Under the pieces are notes generated by a model, which was given only the letters and a program-made list of their open reading frames with translations, had not been told where the DNA came from and did no database searches. A stretch of DNA of 64,000 nt. It comes from Arthrobacter sp. zg-Y20 (GTDB taxonomy: Bacteria > Actinomycetota > Actinomycetes > Actinomycetales > Micrococcaceae). Position numbers and translations under genes: made by a program. The stretch is from assembly GCF_030142075.1 (NCBI RefSeq), contig NZ_CP126241.1, positions 992,001-1,056,000 on the forward strand. The letters run 5' to 3'. How positions within the stretch are numbered: position 1 is the first letter of the stretch; each line of letters starts with the position of its first letter. Positions 51,937 through 61,544 of this stretch are shown here, piece after piece.

Positions 51937-52578
51937 CTACTTGGGCAGTGCCGAACGCAGGACGGCGGGGTGTTCCAGTGCGCCGAACCCGGAGACCAGC
52001 TCTGCGTTGCCCTCGGCCAGCCGGTAGGACAAACCGATGACGGCAACGCGTCCGTCCTCCACGGCGTCAGAGATGACCCGGGAGCTTTCCACCAGGCGCT
52101 CAGCTGTCTGCTTGGTGTGCTCCACCACCATGTCGTTGACCTCAAACAGGTTCTTCCGGTGGGAGGCCAGTACGGACGGGGTGATCCGCTCCACCAGGGA
52201 ACGCACGTATCCGGTGGGGGTTTCGCCGGTGTCCACTGCTTCCTTCGCCGCGGTGACCGCGCCGCAGCTGTCATGGCCGAGAACCACAATCAGCGGCACG
52301 TTGAGCGTTCCAACGCTGTATTCAAGGGAACCCAGGACGGCGTCGTCGATTACCTGGCCCGCGGTGCGGACTACAAAGGCGTCCCCAAGACCGAGGTCGA
52401 AGATGATTTCCGCAGCGAGGCGCGAATCCGAGCAGCCGAAGATGACGGCAAAAGGATTCTGGCCCTCCACCAGTGAACTGCGGCGCGGGGCGTCCTGGTT
52501 CGGATGGTTGGCGCTCCCGGCAACAAAGCGTTCGTTGCCTTCACGCAGTTTCTGCCAGGCCTGGGCGGGGGTGATCAT
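51937..52578 (-). CDS. Beta-class carbonic anhydrase
   Basis: 213 aa from the ATG at 52578 (GGAG 9 bases upstream; GTG at 52593 is possible). Zinc ligands are Cys49 with Asp51-Arg53 (CSDSR) and His102, Cys105 (GHDSC). These define the beta class. The enzyme interconverts CO2 and bicarbonate. It is not overlapping fumC but lies 62 bases upstream of it on the same strand. Confidence 0.95.
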   Translation of the reverse strand: MITPAQAWQKLREGNERFVAGSANHPNQDAPRRSSLVEGQNPFAVIFGCSDSRLAAEIIFDLGLGDAFVVRTAGQVIDDAVLGSLEYSVGTLNVPLIVVLGHDSCGAVTAAKEAVDTGETPTGYVRSLVERITPSVLASHRKNLFEVNDMVVEHTKQTAERLVESSRVISDAVEDGRVAVIGLSYRLAEGNAELVSGFGALEHPAVLRSALPK

Positions 52579-52652
52579 CTTTTCTGTCTCCACGGTTCCG
52601 AGATTACTCCTTCGGCGGCCGGACGCCGTAGTGCCTTCCTTGGCACCCGGCA

Positions 52653-53255
52653 TCAGTTGCCGCGCAGGTCCTCCACCACGTGCTCGGCCAGGACATCGAA
52701 TTCGCTCAGCTCTCCGGAGCCCGTGAGCACCACGGTCAGGCCCTCGACCTCGGCCACCATGGATGCCTTCCCGCTGGAGGAATCCCGCAGTTCCCACGTC
52801 ACTCCGCCGGCCTGCCGTTCCCCGGCGACGGCGGAGTCGCCGGTCGACTCGTACACCCAGGTGGGATTGGCCGCATTGGTCTCGGTGAGGGCAATAAATT
52901 CAGTTCCAGGCGTGACATATCCCACCTCCCACGTGGGCACGCCGTTGTTCTCTCCGGTGTTCCAACGCGCGTAATTGGCCGTCCAGCCATCGGGAAGCTC
53001 AGGGTCCAGCGGGCTGTAGCCGGCATCCCCGGCAGCCTGGTTGGCCGCAGCTGTGACATCGACATTGCGTGCCTGCATCTTGGGGGACGGATTCAGCAGC
53101 ACCGGCACCAGGCACAGCGCCAGCGTCAGGCCGGTGGCGATCAGCATGCCCATCACGGTGGCATTGGCCCGCTTGGCCTGCTTGGTGGTCAGGACCGGCG
53201 TCACCGCGTCTTCGGCCTGCTGGGGCTGCTGGGGATCAGGCTGCGTTTCACTCAC
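52653..53255 (-). CDS. DUF4245 membrane-anchored protein
   Basis: 200 aa from a GTG at 53255 (GGAGG upstream). A Gln/Pro-rich cytoplasmic N-terminus, one helix (ATVMGMLIATGLTLALCLVP) and an extracytoplasmic beta domain (LPDGWTANYARWNTGENNGV, LTVVLTGSGELSEFDVLAEH) match DUF4245. It is divergent from glpX, a pairing known in actinobacteria. Role unknown. Confidence 0.88.
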   Translation of the reverse strand: MSETQPDPQQPQQAEDAVTPVLTTKQAKRANATVMGMLIATGLTLALCLVPVLLNPSPKMQARNVDVTAAANQAAGDAGYSPLDPELPDGWTANYARWNTGENNGVPTWEVGYVTPGTEFIALTETNAANPTWVYESTGDSAVAGERQAGGVTWELRDSSSGKASMVAEVEGLTVVLTGSGELSEFDVLAEHVVEDLRGN

Positions 53256-53455
53256 CCCTCCATATTCTCTTATGCGGCGCTGAACTCCTACTCCGCAAAA
53301 CCCGCTCCGACAAAGCGGCCGGGTCAAACCGGGCCGCAGATATCCGGTCGCCGGGTGGTGGCAAAAGCCACTCAGACTATGATCGGAGAAAGGTCATCTG
53401 CTCCAACGGGTGTCCGCAGACGGTTTACATCGAAATTTCAAAGATGAGGTTTGAC

Positions 53456-54484
53456 GTGTCCAAAGGTGCCCAGTACTCAACACTTTCCCCCGCACTAGCA
53501 GTCGGAGATTCGGAGCCGGACCGCAACCTGGCCCTCGAACTGGTCCGTGTCACGGAGGCAGCCGCCATTGCCGGCGGCCACTGGGTGGGCTTCGGCGACA
53601 AGAACGCCGCCGACGGCGCAGCAGTGGACGCCATGCGTTCGCTCATTTCCACGGTCCACTTCAACGGCGTAGTGGTCATCGGTGAGGGCGAGAAGGACGA
53701 AGCGCCCATGCTCTACAACGGCGAGCACGTTGGCGACGGCACCGGCGCCCTGTGCGACGTTGCCGTCGACCCCATTGACGGCACCCGCCTTACGGCACTG
53801 GGCATCAACAACGCCCTCGCCGTCCTGGCTGTCGCTGAGCGCGGCACCATGTTTGATCCCTCCGCCGTGTTCTACATGGAAAAGCTCGTGACCGGCCCGG
53901 AAGCCGCCGACATGGTGGACCTGCGCCTGCCGGTCAAGCAGAACCTCCACTTGATTGCCAAGGCCAAGGGCAAAAAGATCAACCAGCTCAACGTCATGAT
54001 CCTCGAGCGTGACCGGCACAAGCCGCTGGTGCAGGAAATCCGCGACGCCGGTGCCCGGACCCGGATGCTGATGGACGGCGACGTCGCCGGCGGCATTGCC
54101 GCTGCACGCGAAGGCACCGACGTCGATGCCCTGATGGGAATCGGCGGCACTCCCGAAGGCATCATTACCGCCTGCGCCATCAAGACGCTCGGCGGCGTTA
54201 TCCAGGGCCGGTTGTGGCCCACCTCCGATGACGAGAAGCAGAAGGCAATCGACGCCGGACATGATCTGGACCGGGTGATGTCCACCAATGACCTGGTCAC
54301 CAGCGATAACTGCTACTTCGCTGCGACGGGCATCACCGACGGCGATCTGCTGCGCGGGGTCCGTTACAAGAAGGACCGCGTCCTGACCCAGTCCATCGTG
54401 ATGCGCTCCAAGTCCGGCACTATCCGCGTGGTGGACGGCGAACACCAGGCGCACAAGTGGGAGTCCTACGCCCGCGCCAACTAG
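53456..54484 (+). CDS. glpX: Class II fructose-1,6-bisphosphatase
   Basis: 342 aa from a GTG at 53456, with GAGG upstream; ATG at 53444 is possible. The phosphatase metal-site motifs are VAVDPIDGTRL, VIGEGEKDEAPMLYNG and MDGDVAGGIAAAREG. Converts fructose-1,6-bisphosphate to fructose-6-phosphate in gluconeogenesis; it is the main FBPase of actinobacteria. The 200 bases to the divergent DUF4245 gene carry a possible promoter but no clear consensus. Confidence 0.95.
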   Translation: MSKGAQYSTLSPALAVGDSEPDRNLALELVRVTEAAAIAGGHWVGFGDKNAADGAAVDAMRSLISTVHFNGVVVIGEGEKDEAPMLYNGEHVGDGTGALCDVAVDPIDGTRLTALGINNALAVLAVAERGTMFDPSAVFYMEKLVTGPEAADMVDLRLPVKQNLHLIAKAKGKKINQLNVMILERDRHKPLVQEIRDAGARTRMLMDGDVAGGIAAAREGTDVDALMGIGGTPEGIITACAIKTLGGVIQGRLWPTSDDEKQKAIDAGHDLDRVMSTNDLVTSDNCYFAATGITDGDLLRGVRYKKDRVLTQSIVMRSKSGTIRVVDGEHQAHKWESYARAN

Positions 54485-54510
54485 TCCGCAGGCCTCGCGC
54501 CCCAGTACCA

Positions 54511-54548
54511 AAAGCGTCCCCGCCGGAAACTTCCGGCGGGGACGCTTT
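54511..54548 (+). terminator. Terminator after glpX
   Basis: AAAGCGTCCCCGCCGGAA pairs exactly with TTCCGGCGGGGACGCTTT, an 18-bp stem with a very small formal loop, followed by GTTG. Also faces the minus-strand gene that ends at 54,566. Confidence 0.88.
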
Positions 54549-54565
54549 GTTGCGGAGGAGGCGTC

Positions 54566-55440
54566 TCAGGCCGGCCGGCCGGAGCGGGGCGCGGCGCTGG
54601 TTCCCGGACGGCCGGCACGGAAGCGGATAGCCAGGGTGGCGGCAGCCACCACAACTGCCGCTGCGGCGGCGGCCACCGCGGTGGGAACAGATTCCAGTCC
54701 GCCGTTGACCCGGGAGACCGCTATCCAGGACAGTCCCCACACGAGTGAACCGCCGGAGCGAGGCGGCCGCGTCCGGCCGCAGCCAGCCCGATGCCGACGG
54801 CGGCCGTAACGGCAAGCACGGCAGCAGACCAGAGGGCCGGAGGCAACCCGAAACCCCGGAAGCCTGCGGAGGTGAGCGCAGAGGCGGTATTCGCAGCTGT
54901 GGCTACGCATACCCAGCCAAGATAGAGGCCCAGCGCGCCATCCACTGCAATCCATTCCGGCCAGCCGCCGGTGCGTGCAGTCCGCAGGACCGCGTAGCGC
55001 CGAAAACACTCGGCCAGGACGGCCAGCAGGGCCACGATCACCACCACGCTGAGCAGCACCGACCCGGCCTGCACCGAGAGGATCCAGGCGGCGTTCAAGA
55101 GCAGCGACGCGGCAACCAGCCAGCCCAGGGAACGTTGCCGGCCTGAGGCTCGCTGGGACGGAAACCACTGATAGACCGTGAAAAGGCCAAGCCCGGTGTA
55201 AATCACGGACCAGATGGAGAAGGCCGTGCCGGCCGGAGCCAGATATGTCGCATCGGCACTCAGCGCACCGCCGGCGGCTTCCGCCACGGGCGTGCCGCCA
55301 AAAACGCCCACGCCGATCATGGAGCCGACAATGCAGACGGCAAAACAGCTGGTGACGGTGATCCGGCGTGCAAGGTCCGCCCCGCGGTGACTGGCGGTTG
55401 AGGGGGATCCGGATGAGGGAATGGAAGAGGAAGCAGCCAT
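54566..55440 (-). pseudogene. TspO/MBR-like tryptophan-rich sensory protein gene with a frameshift
   Basis: From the ATG at 55440 the frame encodes a signal-free membrane protein with LAPAGTAFSIWSVIYTGLGL and four more helices, typical of TspO-like proteins, but it stops at 54,721 just after GLAAAGRGRL. The next frame continues with SLVWGLSWIAVSRVNGGLES and a final helix (AVVVAAATLAIRF), fitting the missing fifth helix. A one-base shift between about 54,745 and 54,785 would restore one protein of about 290 aa. A sequencing indel or genuine decay are both possible. Confidence 0.75.
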
Positions 55441-55571
55441 AGTCGAGCCTAGCAAGCCATCCCCACCCATGACCGGCCCGGTGGCCTGACCGTTGCCTGC
55501 CGCGCACGGTTAGCCGCCGCCGGTGCCGTCCGTTTCGGCCCCCGGCAGGGGAGCCAAGTAGTCTTGAAGGC

Positions 55572-56600
55572 ATGACACTGCGCGTTACTCCCTGCTCCGA
55601 AACCGCTTCCTGGAACGAAACCGTCAACCGCTTCGGCGGCCACCCCCAGCAGTTGTGGGGCTGGGGCAAAACCAAGGCGGAGCACGGATGGAGCGTGGAC
55701 CGCGTCCTGGTCAGCGACGACGCCGGCACCGTGGTGGGCTGCGCCCAGGTGCTGCTGCGCGCGCTGCCTTTCCCGTTCCGCGCCCTGGCGTACATCCCGC
55801 GCGGACCACAGGGGGAGCCGGGCCGGGAGCTGGAGGTGCTGGATGCCGTCAGTGACTATGTAAAGACGGCACACTCCGCCGTGGCCCTGTCCATCGAGCC
55901 GGACTGGGATGAGGACGGCAAACTCTCCGCAGGCCTGCCCGGACTCGGTTTCCGCCGGAGCGGGAACACCATCCTGATTGGCCGGACACTGATCCTGGAC
56001 CTGCAGCGCAGCCTGGACGACCTTTCCGGGGACATGAGCAAAAAGCACCGCCAGTACATCCGTAAATCCGGGCGGGAGGACCTGGTCTACCGCCGGGTAG
56101 AGCGTGCGGAAATCGCCAAGTGCCTTGCTGTGTACAAGCTCACGGCCCAGCGGGCGCACTTTGGAATCCATGAAGACGCCTACTACCTGGACATCTTCGA
56201 CAACCTCGGCGAGGATTCGCCGGTGTATGCCGCCTTCAGCGGGGAGGACGTGGTGGCGTTCCTGTGGCTCTCGGCCAGTGAATACACGGCCTTCGAGCTT
56301 TACGGCGGCATGACCGAGGAAGGCGAGCGGCTGCGGGCCAACTACGCGCTGAAATGGCACGCCATCTCCGACATGAAGGAACGCGGCATTACCCGCTACG
56401 ACTTCAACGGGCTGCTCAACGACGGCGTGTCCAAGTTCAAGATGGGCTGGGCTAAGCACGAGGACCTGCTGACGGGCACCTGGGACAAGCCGCTTTCCCC
56501 GCTCTACCCGGTCTTCGCCACCGCACTGCCGCTGGCCAAAACAGGCATGCGGAAGGCCCGCGCCGTCGTTGCAGGCCTCAAGGGCCGGCTGCGCCCCTAA
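55572..56600 (+). CDS. FemX/FemA-family peptidoglycan bridge aminoacyltransferase
   Basis: 342 aa, two GNAT-like domains. FHLQLWGWGKTKAEHGWSVDR-type start, KKHRQYIRKSGREDL (the helical arm region is short), AHFGIHEDAYYLDIFDNLGE, YELYGGMTEEGERLRANYAL and ITRYDFNGLLNDGVSKFKMG. The family transfers aminoacyl groups from tRNA to lipid-linked peptidoglycan precursor. In Arthrobacter-type cell walls with interpeptide bridges this is a plausible bridge-forming enzyme. Donor amino acid unknown. Confidence 0.9.
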   Translation: MTLRVTPCSETASWNETVNRFGGHPQQLWGWGKTKAEHGWSVDRVLVSDDAGTVVGCAQVLLRALPFPFRALAYIPRGPQGEPGRELEVLDAVSDYVKTAHSAVALSIEPDWDEDGKLSAGLPGLGFRRSGNTILIGRTLILDLQRSLDDLSGDMSKKHRQYIRKSGREDLVYRRVERAEIAKCLAVYKLTAQRAHFGIHEDAYYLDIFDNLGEDSPVYAAFSGEDVVAFLWLSASEYTAFELYGGMTEEGERLRANYALKWHAISDMKERGITRYDFNGLLNDGVSKFKMGWAKHEDLLTGTWDKPLSPLYPVFATALPLAKTGMRKARAVVAGLKGRLRP

Positions 56601-56603
56601 CCG

Positions 56604-56670
56604 GGGATCAGGCGGGCAGCGGGATCAGGCCGGCAGCGGGATCAGTCCGGCAGCGGGATCAGGCCGGCAG
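56604..56670. repeat. Four tandem 17-bp repeats at the manA 3' end
   Basis: GGGATCAGGCCGGCAGC, with single-base variants, occurs four times from 56,604 to 56,670. The unit nearest manA contains the manA stop and final codons (LPA). The rest lies between femX and manA. Confidence 0.92.
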
Positions 56671-57984
56671 ATCCAGGCGGGGCTCATCCCCGCCGTTGGC
56701 CGGGGCGGACCCGACCGTAACGGCGAAGGCCAGCGCGGCGTCGTCGTGCTGCGCCGAATCGGAGGCGAGCCGCAGGAAGGCCGGCGCATCGCCGGCCGGC
56801 AGGAAAGCGCTCTGCCCGGGTTCAAGGACCAAGCTGCCGGCGGGGGAGGACAGCGCAACGTTGCCGCGGACGGAGATCACCACCGCGGGTCCGTTCTGCA
56901 GCACCGGAACTTCGGCGGGAAGGTCCCGGCCGGTGTCCGGCCCCTGGGCCAGCTCGATCCGCTGCAGCTGGAATTCCTCAAAGGGCGGGCGGAAGACTTC
57001 CTGCCCGTCCGCGGTGTGTCCGGCCGTAAGCGAGGGAATGCCCAGCGGCCGGAAATCCACGGTCCGAAGCAGTTCCGGGACATCCACATGCTTGGGGGTC
57101 AGGCCGCCGCGCAGGACATTGTCCGATGCCGCCATGACTTCCACGCCCAGGCCGCTCAGGTAGGCGTGGACGTTGCCGGCGGGGAGGTAGATCGCTTCGC
57201 CGGACTTCAGGGAGGCCCGGTTGAGCAGCAGGGAGATCAAGACCCCGGGATCACCCGGGTAGAAGCCGTGCAGCTCGGCCACAGTTGTCAGTTCACGGGC
57301 AAATTCGGTTCCGGCAGCGGACAACAATGCCGAGGCAGCGGCCGCCTCCTCCACCGCGGGCCGGACGGATTCTCCGTCGCTGAGGATGGTCCGAAAGACG
57401 GACTGCAGCCGGTCGGCCGCCGGGTGGCCGGAAGAAAGCTCCGCAACAATCCATTCCAGCAGTTCCGGGACCGGGCGTCCCTCGGCGGCAATAGCCCCGT
57501 TGACGGCCCGGAAAACCTGCGCTGCCTCCTCCGGGTTCCGGAAACCGCACAACGCCTCGAAGGGCGTCAGCGCGAAGATCATCTCCGGTTTGTGGTTCCC
57601 GTCCTTGTAATTGCGTTCCCTCGCCCCGCGGTCCACACCCGTTTCCTCTTCGGCTGCATAACCGGCGCGGGCCTGTGCGGGCGTGGGATGGACCTGCAGC
57701 GACAGGGGAGAGCCCGCTGCGAGGATCTTGGCCAGGAAGGGCAGCTCACCGCCGAACCGGGCTGCTGTATCCGCGCCGAGGGCGGCCTCCGGATCCAAGG
57801 CAATAAGCTCGTCGAGGGTCTGTGCCCCGTCCACCGGCGGCACCAGGGCCGACGGTGCGCCCGGATGGGCTCCGATCCACAGTTCTGCCTCCGGATCCCC
57901 GGAGGGCTCCCGGCCGAACAGTTCGGCCATGGCCGTGGTTGATCCCCATGCATAGGGTCGGAGCGTATTCCGGAGCAGGTACAT
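56659..57984 (-). CDS. manA: Mannose-6-phosphate isomerase, class I
   Basis: 441 aa from the ATG at 57984 (AAAGAGA upstream). Class I signature and zinc ligands: LQVHPTPAQARAGYAAEE, NHKPEMIFALTPFEALCGFR, YLPAGNVHAYLSGLGVEVMA and SDNVLRGGLTPKHVDVPELL. Converts fructose-6-P to mannose-6-P, the first step toward GDP-mannose. In actinobacteria manA is close to LCP and mannosyltransferase genes, as here. Confidence 0.95.
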   Translation of the reverse strand: MYLLRNTLRPYAWGSTTAMAELFGREPSGDPEAELWIGAHPGAPSALVPPVDGAQTLDELIALDPEAALGADTAARFGGELPFLAKILAAGSPLSLQVHPTPAQARAGYAAEEETGVDRGARERNYKDGNHKPEMIFALTPFEALCGFRNPEEAAQVFRAVNGAIAAEGRPVPELLEWIVAELSSGHPAADRLQSVFRTILSDGESVRPAVEEAAAASALLSAAGTEFARELTTVAELHGFYPGDPGVLISLLLNRASLKSGEAIYLPAGNVHAYLSGLGVEVMAASDNVLRGGLTPKHVDVPELLRTVDFRPLGIPSLTAGHTADGQEVFRPPFEEFQLQRIELAQGPDTGRDLPAEVPVLQNGPAVVISVRGNVALSSPAGSLVLEPGQSAFLPAGDAPAFLRLASDSAQHDDAALAFAVTVGSAPANGGDEPRLDLPA

Positions 57985-58031
57985 GGGTCTCTTTCGGCTG
58001 ATAGGTGAGTCGGATGCGAAGCAGTGCAGGA

Positions 58032-59648
58032 CTAGCCCGGGCTGCACTCACCGTTGTTGTTCAGGAGCATACCGAGCGTCGCATCGTCCTGGATCTCCGC
58101 CAGGTACTGCAGGTACTCCACGGTGATTTCTTCCGTCTCCTCCTGGGGAACCTCGGTGATAGGCGTTCCGTCCGCTGCCTCGCCGTCTGTTCCGCCGGCT
58201 TCTGTGCCGGCATCCATGCCCTCTTCAGGGGCGGCCTCCTCAGCGGGTGCCTCCTCAGCAGGGGCTGCCGGTTCGGAGGTGCCGTCCAGCATGTCCTGGA
58301 CCCGGGCATGGATCAGGTTGAAATCCGGGTAGGTCACGAAGTTGTCCGCTGCCGGACCGAAGTCCGGCGGGCCGATGGTCATCCGCTCCATCGTTTGTCC
58401 CTTGGCCTTCAGTGCCAGGTCCACGAAACTGCCCAGCTGGTCCTGCGGCAGGTCCGTTTCCACGATCTGCTCGCCCGCCGAGGCAATGGCCTGGAAGCGG
58501 GTCAGCAATGTAGCTGGATCCATCTGCGCCACCATGGCCTGCTGCACGCACTGCTGCCGGGATATCCGGTGGTAGTCGGTAACGAACTCCCGGGAGCGGG
58601 CATACCAGAGGGCGTGGTAGCCGTCCAGGGTCTGCGTGCCCGGGGGAATCCAGCCGTCCGGGGGATAGTGTCGGTTCGTTCCGGGAATTTCCCCGGCGGT
58701 GATCGGCACCCAGCCGCCTACGTTGACCTTGATCCCGCCCATGGCATCGACCAGGGTGGAGAAGCCGTCCATGTCCACGATCACGTAGCCCTGGACCTCC
58801 AGCCCCAGGGTGCCGCTGACTGCGTCCATCATGGCCTCGGCCCCGGGATCCTGGGAGCCGGGATACAGGTCCGCGTAGTTCTCGGTCACTGTTTGGTACA
58901 GGCTGTTGATAATGCACTCGTCGCCGCAGTCATAGCCGGTCGGGTACACATCGGACAGCGGGGAATCCGCCGGGAACTGGGCGTTTTGGAAGTTGCGCGG
59001 AATGCTGAACACCACGGTGTGGCCGCTCTTGGCGTCCACGCTGAACATGGAAATGCTGTCCGGCCGCAGTCCGGTGCGGTCCTCGCCTGCGTCGCCGCCC
59101 ATCAGCAGGAAGTTGTACCGGCCGTCCACCGGGTCCAGCGACGGACCGGAGGCGAAGATGGAGTCGAAGGCATGGCGGGAGACGTTCATCAGGTACGCGC
59201 CGTAGGCAAGGCTGCCGCTGGTGGCGACCATCAGCAGGGCCAGGACGCTGGCCACCACCGGGCGGACGCCGCGCTGCAGGAGCGGAGGTCGGATGATGCG
59301 CAGCGTGTTCAGGAACAGCAGTGCCCAGCCCACGGCCAGCACCACCAGGGCCAGCATGATCAGCAGCGACGCCCAGCGGTTGGTCAAAATATTGATGAGC
59401 AGGGCCCGATTGGTCAGGGCAATGACGACGGCGGCCGCTACCAGTGCCCATGCCGTGAGGCTGACCCGCAGGGCACGCCGGCCCAGCTTCCGGTCGCCGG
59501 CAACCACCTGGGCTGCGCCGGGCAGAACCAGGGTCAGCAGCAGCAGGATGAAGGCCCGCTTGGTCCGGACCCCGTATGCGGCGCTTTGGGGATAGCGGAC
59601 GGGGTCAGTGTAGGGCGTGCCTGGATCGGCTGCGTGGCGCTGGTCCAT
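58032..59648 (-). CDS. LCP (LytR-CpsA-Psr) family cell-wall ligase
   Basis: 538 aa. Several N-terminal membrane helices (FILLLLTLVLPGAAQVVAGD to VLALLMVATSGSLAYGAY) precede the LCP catalytic domain with FLLMGGDAGEDRTGLRPDSI, SIPRNFQNAQFP and GYVIVDMDGFSTLVDAMGGI, holding the Asp/Arg residues that bind pyrophosphate lipid. The C-terminus is Glu/Ala-rich. LCP enzymes attach glycopolymers to peptidoglycan. The four extra helices are more than the usual single span. Confidence 0.92.
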   Translation of the reverse strand: MDQRHAADPGTPYTDPVRYPQSAAYGVRTKRAFILLLLTLVLPGAAQVVAGDRKLGRRALRVSLTAWALVAAAVVIALTNRALLINILTNRWASLLIMLALVVLAVGWALLFLNTLRIIRPPLLQRGVRPVVASVLALLMVATSGSLAYGAYLMNVSRHAFDSIFASGPSLDPVDGRYNFLLMGGDAGEDRTGLRPDSISMFSVDAKSGHTVVFSIPRNFQNAQFPADSPLSDVYPTGYDCGDECIINSLYQTVTENYADLYPGSQDPGAEAMMDAVSGTLGLEVQGYVIVDMDGFSTLVDAMGGIKVNVGGWVPITAGEIPGTNRHYPPDGWIPPGTQTLDGYHALWYARSREFVTDYHRISRQQCVQQAMVAQMDPATLLTRFQAIASAGEQIVETDLPQDQLGSFVDLALKAKGQTMERMTIGPPDFGPAADNFVTYPDFNLIHARVQDMLDGTSEPAAPAEEAPAEEAAPEEGMDAGTEAGGTDGEAADGTPITEVPQEETEEITVEYLQYLAEIQDDATLGMLLNNNGECSPG

Positions 59649-59657
59649 GATCTTCCC

Positions 59658-60188
59658 TTAGTCCGTGCCGGTCTGGGACGTGCGCAGGGCGGCGCCCTTG
59701 GCCATGGCACTCTGGCGCAGGCCAGCAGCGAATTCGATCAACTGCTGCTGCAGCCGGGCAGCAAAGGGGTCGGTGCCGGCAGCCAGCATCCGCACGGCCA
59801 GCAGGCCCGCGTTCCGGGCTCCGCCGATGGAGACCGTCGCCACCGGCACGCCGGCGGGCATCTGGACAATCGAGAGCAGCGAGTCCATTCCGTCCAGGTA
59901 CTTCAGGGGTACGGGTACCCCGATGACCGGCAGCGGTGTCACTGAGGCGAGCATCCCGGGCAGGTGGGCGGCGCCGCCTGCACCGGCAATAATGATGCGT
60001 AGTCCGCGCCGGTGTGCTTCCCTGCCGTAGTCCAGCATGTCCTCGGGCATACGGTGGGCCGAGACGACGTCGGCCTCATAGGGAATCCCGAACTCGGCCA
60101 GCGCCGCCGCAGCGGCATCCATGACCGGCCAGTCGGAGTCCGAGCCCATAACGAGGCCGACCAGCGGCGGGGTAGCACGGTTGGGCAT
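59658..60188 (-). CDS. purE: N5-carboxyaminoimidazole ribonucleotide mutase
   Basis: 176 aa. Class I PurE motifs: [47 protein letters not shown] and GIPVAT-type [11 protein letters not shown]. Moves the carboxyl from N5-CAIR to C4, purine de novo synthesis step 6b. It follows purK by 3 bases, forming purKE. Confidence 0.97.
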   Translation of the reverse strand: MPNRATPPLVGLVMGSDSDWPVMDAAAAALAEFGIPYEADVVSAHRMPEDMLDYGREAHRRGLRIIIAGAGGAAHLPGMLASVTPLPVIGVPVPLKYLDGMDSLLSIVQMPAGVPVATVSIGGARNAGLLAVRMLAAGTDPFAARLQQQLIEFAAGLRQSAMAKGAALRTSQTGTD

Positions 60189-60191
60189 ACT

Positions 60192-61358
60192 TCAGTTCTC
60201 CTTCAGGGGGTCGCGGCCGTCACGGATGATGGCCGCTGCCCGGCCGGCGCTGCGGCGGAGTGCGGGAAGGTCGCCAGCGGCGCCGACGGCATTAACGTGC
60301 CCGATCTTACGTCCCGGGCGCACCGATTTGCCGTAGGTATGGATCTTGACGGCGGGTTCGGCGGCCATGGCCAGGGGATAGGCAGCAAACAGATCGGGAT
60401 TTGGTCCGCCCAGGAAGTTCTTCATGACCGTTGCCCCGGACAGCAGTCCGGTGGCGCCCAGCGGCAGGTCCAGAACGGCCCGCAGGTGCTGCTCGAACTG
60501 CCCGGTCAGGGAACCGTCCATGGTCCAGTGCCCGGAGTTGTGCGGACGCATGGCCAGCTCATTGACCAGGAATCCGGGGCCGCGGCCGGGGGTTTCGAAG
60601 AGTTCCGCGGCCATTACGCCAGTCACACCGAGTTCCTCGGCCAGGCGCAGCGCCGCAGCTGCGGCAGCTTCGGCTACCGCGGGATCAAGGTCCTGTGCCG
60701 GAGCGATCACTTCGTCGCACACGCCGTCCACCTGGATGGAGTGGACCACGGGCCAGGCCGTGCTCTGCCCGCCGGGGGTCCGGGCTACCAGGGCGGACAA
60801 CTCACGGGTGAAGGGGACTTTCTCTTCAGCCAGCAGCGGGCCGGCACCGAACCAGTCGGCGCATTCCCGCGCTGCGGCGCCGTCGGCCACTATCCGCACG
60901 CCCTTGCCGTCATATCCGCCGCGCGGGGTTTTCAGGACCACCGGCCAGCCGATCGACTCGCCGAAGGCTGCCAGCTCCTCCACGTCGGCAACCTCGGCCC
61001 AGCGGGGGTTGGGCAGGCCCAGCCGTTCCACGGCGGCGCGCATGACCAGCTTGTCCTGGGCATGGATCAGGGCGTCGGGGCCCGGCTGGACGTTGACTCC
61101 CTTTTCCACCAGTGCCGACAGGTGCCCGCCGGGTACATGTTCGTGGTCAAAGGTCAGCACGTCGACGCCGGCGGCAAAGTCCGCGAGGACCTGCAGGTCC
61201 CGGTAATCTCCCACCGTGGCGTTTGCCACTGCCGGCACCGCCGACACATCAGGTCCCTCGGCGAGCACGCGCAGCTCAAATCCGAGTGCCGTGGCCGCTG
61301 GGGCCATCATCCGGGCGAGCTGGCCGCCACCTATCACACCGATAATTGGGAAATTCAC
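60192..61358 (-). CDS. purK: N5-carboxyaminoimidazole ribonucleotide synthase
   Basis: 388 aa. ATP-grasp enzyme: IGVIGGGQLARMMAPAATAL at the start, DVLTFDHEHVPGGHL, VVLKTPRGGYDGKGVRIV and a C-terminal AMRPHNSGHWTMDGSLTGQF. Carboxylates AIR with bicarbonate and ATP, feeding PurE. The neighbour order purE-purK-gtrA recalls Rv3275c-Rv3277 (from memory). Confidence 0.97.
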   Translation of the reverse strand: MNFPIIGVIGGGQLARMMAPAATALGFELRVLAEGPDVSAVPAVANATVGDYRDLQVLADFAAGVDVLTFDHEHVPGGHLSALVEKGVNVQPGPDALIHAQDKLVMRAAVERLGLPNPRWAEVADVEELAAFGESIGWPVVLKTPRGGYDGKGVRIVADGAAARECADWFGAGPLLAEEKVPFTRELSALVARTPGGQSTAWPVVHSIQVDGVCDEVIAPAQDLDPAVAEAAAAAALRLAEELGVTGVMAAELFETPGRGPGFLVNELAMRPHNSGHWTMDGSLTGQFEQHLRAVLDLPLGATGLLSGATVMKNFLGGPNPDLFAAYPLAMAAEPAVKIHTYGKSVRPGRKIGHVNAVGAAGDLPALRRSAGRAAAIIRDGRDPLKEN

Positions 61359-61544
61359 GCCTTAAGGGTACCGAAAAGCCCTGTGCATCCTGCGCCGCCA
61401 CCCCCGGATATGCCACAGTCCCGAGCAAACTCCCATAAACCGGCGGTAATATTGCTTACTTGACCGCCGCGCGTCCGCGCGTCGGGTGTAGGCAGCCGTC
61501 CGCCGTTTTTGCGGGCCCCTGTCGCGGATCGGCCTCGGAGGGTC

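Noticed and set aside
50454-52289. 611-aa reading of the fumarase frame
   Set aside because: The first 138 codons overlap the carbonic anhydrase gene in another frame; FumC homology begins at the ATG at 51875.
53069-53455. 129-codon 5' extension of glpX
   Set aside because: Antisense to the DUF4245 gene and unlike any FBPase; GTG 53456 has a ribosome-binding site and the family N-terminus.
58005-59945. Long plus-strand open frame of 646 codons
   Set aside because: Antisense to the LCP gene and part of purE; its translation is Gln/His/Arg-rich without a fold.
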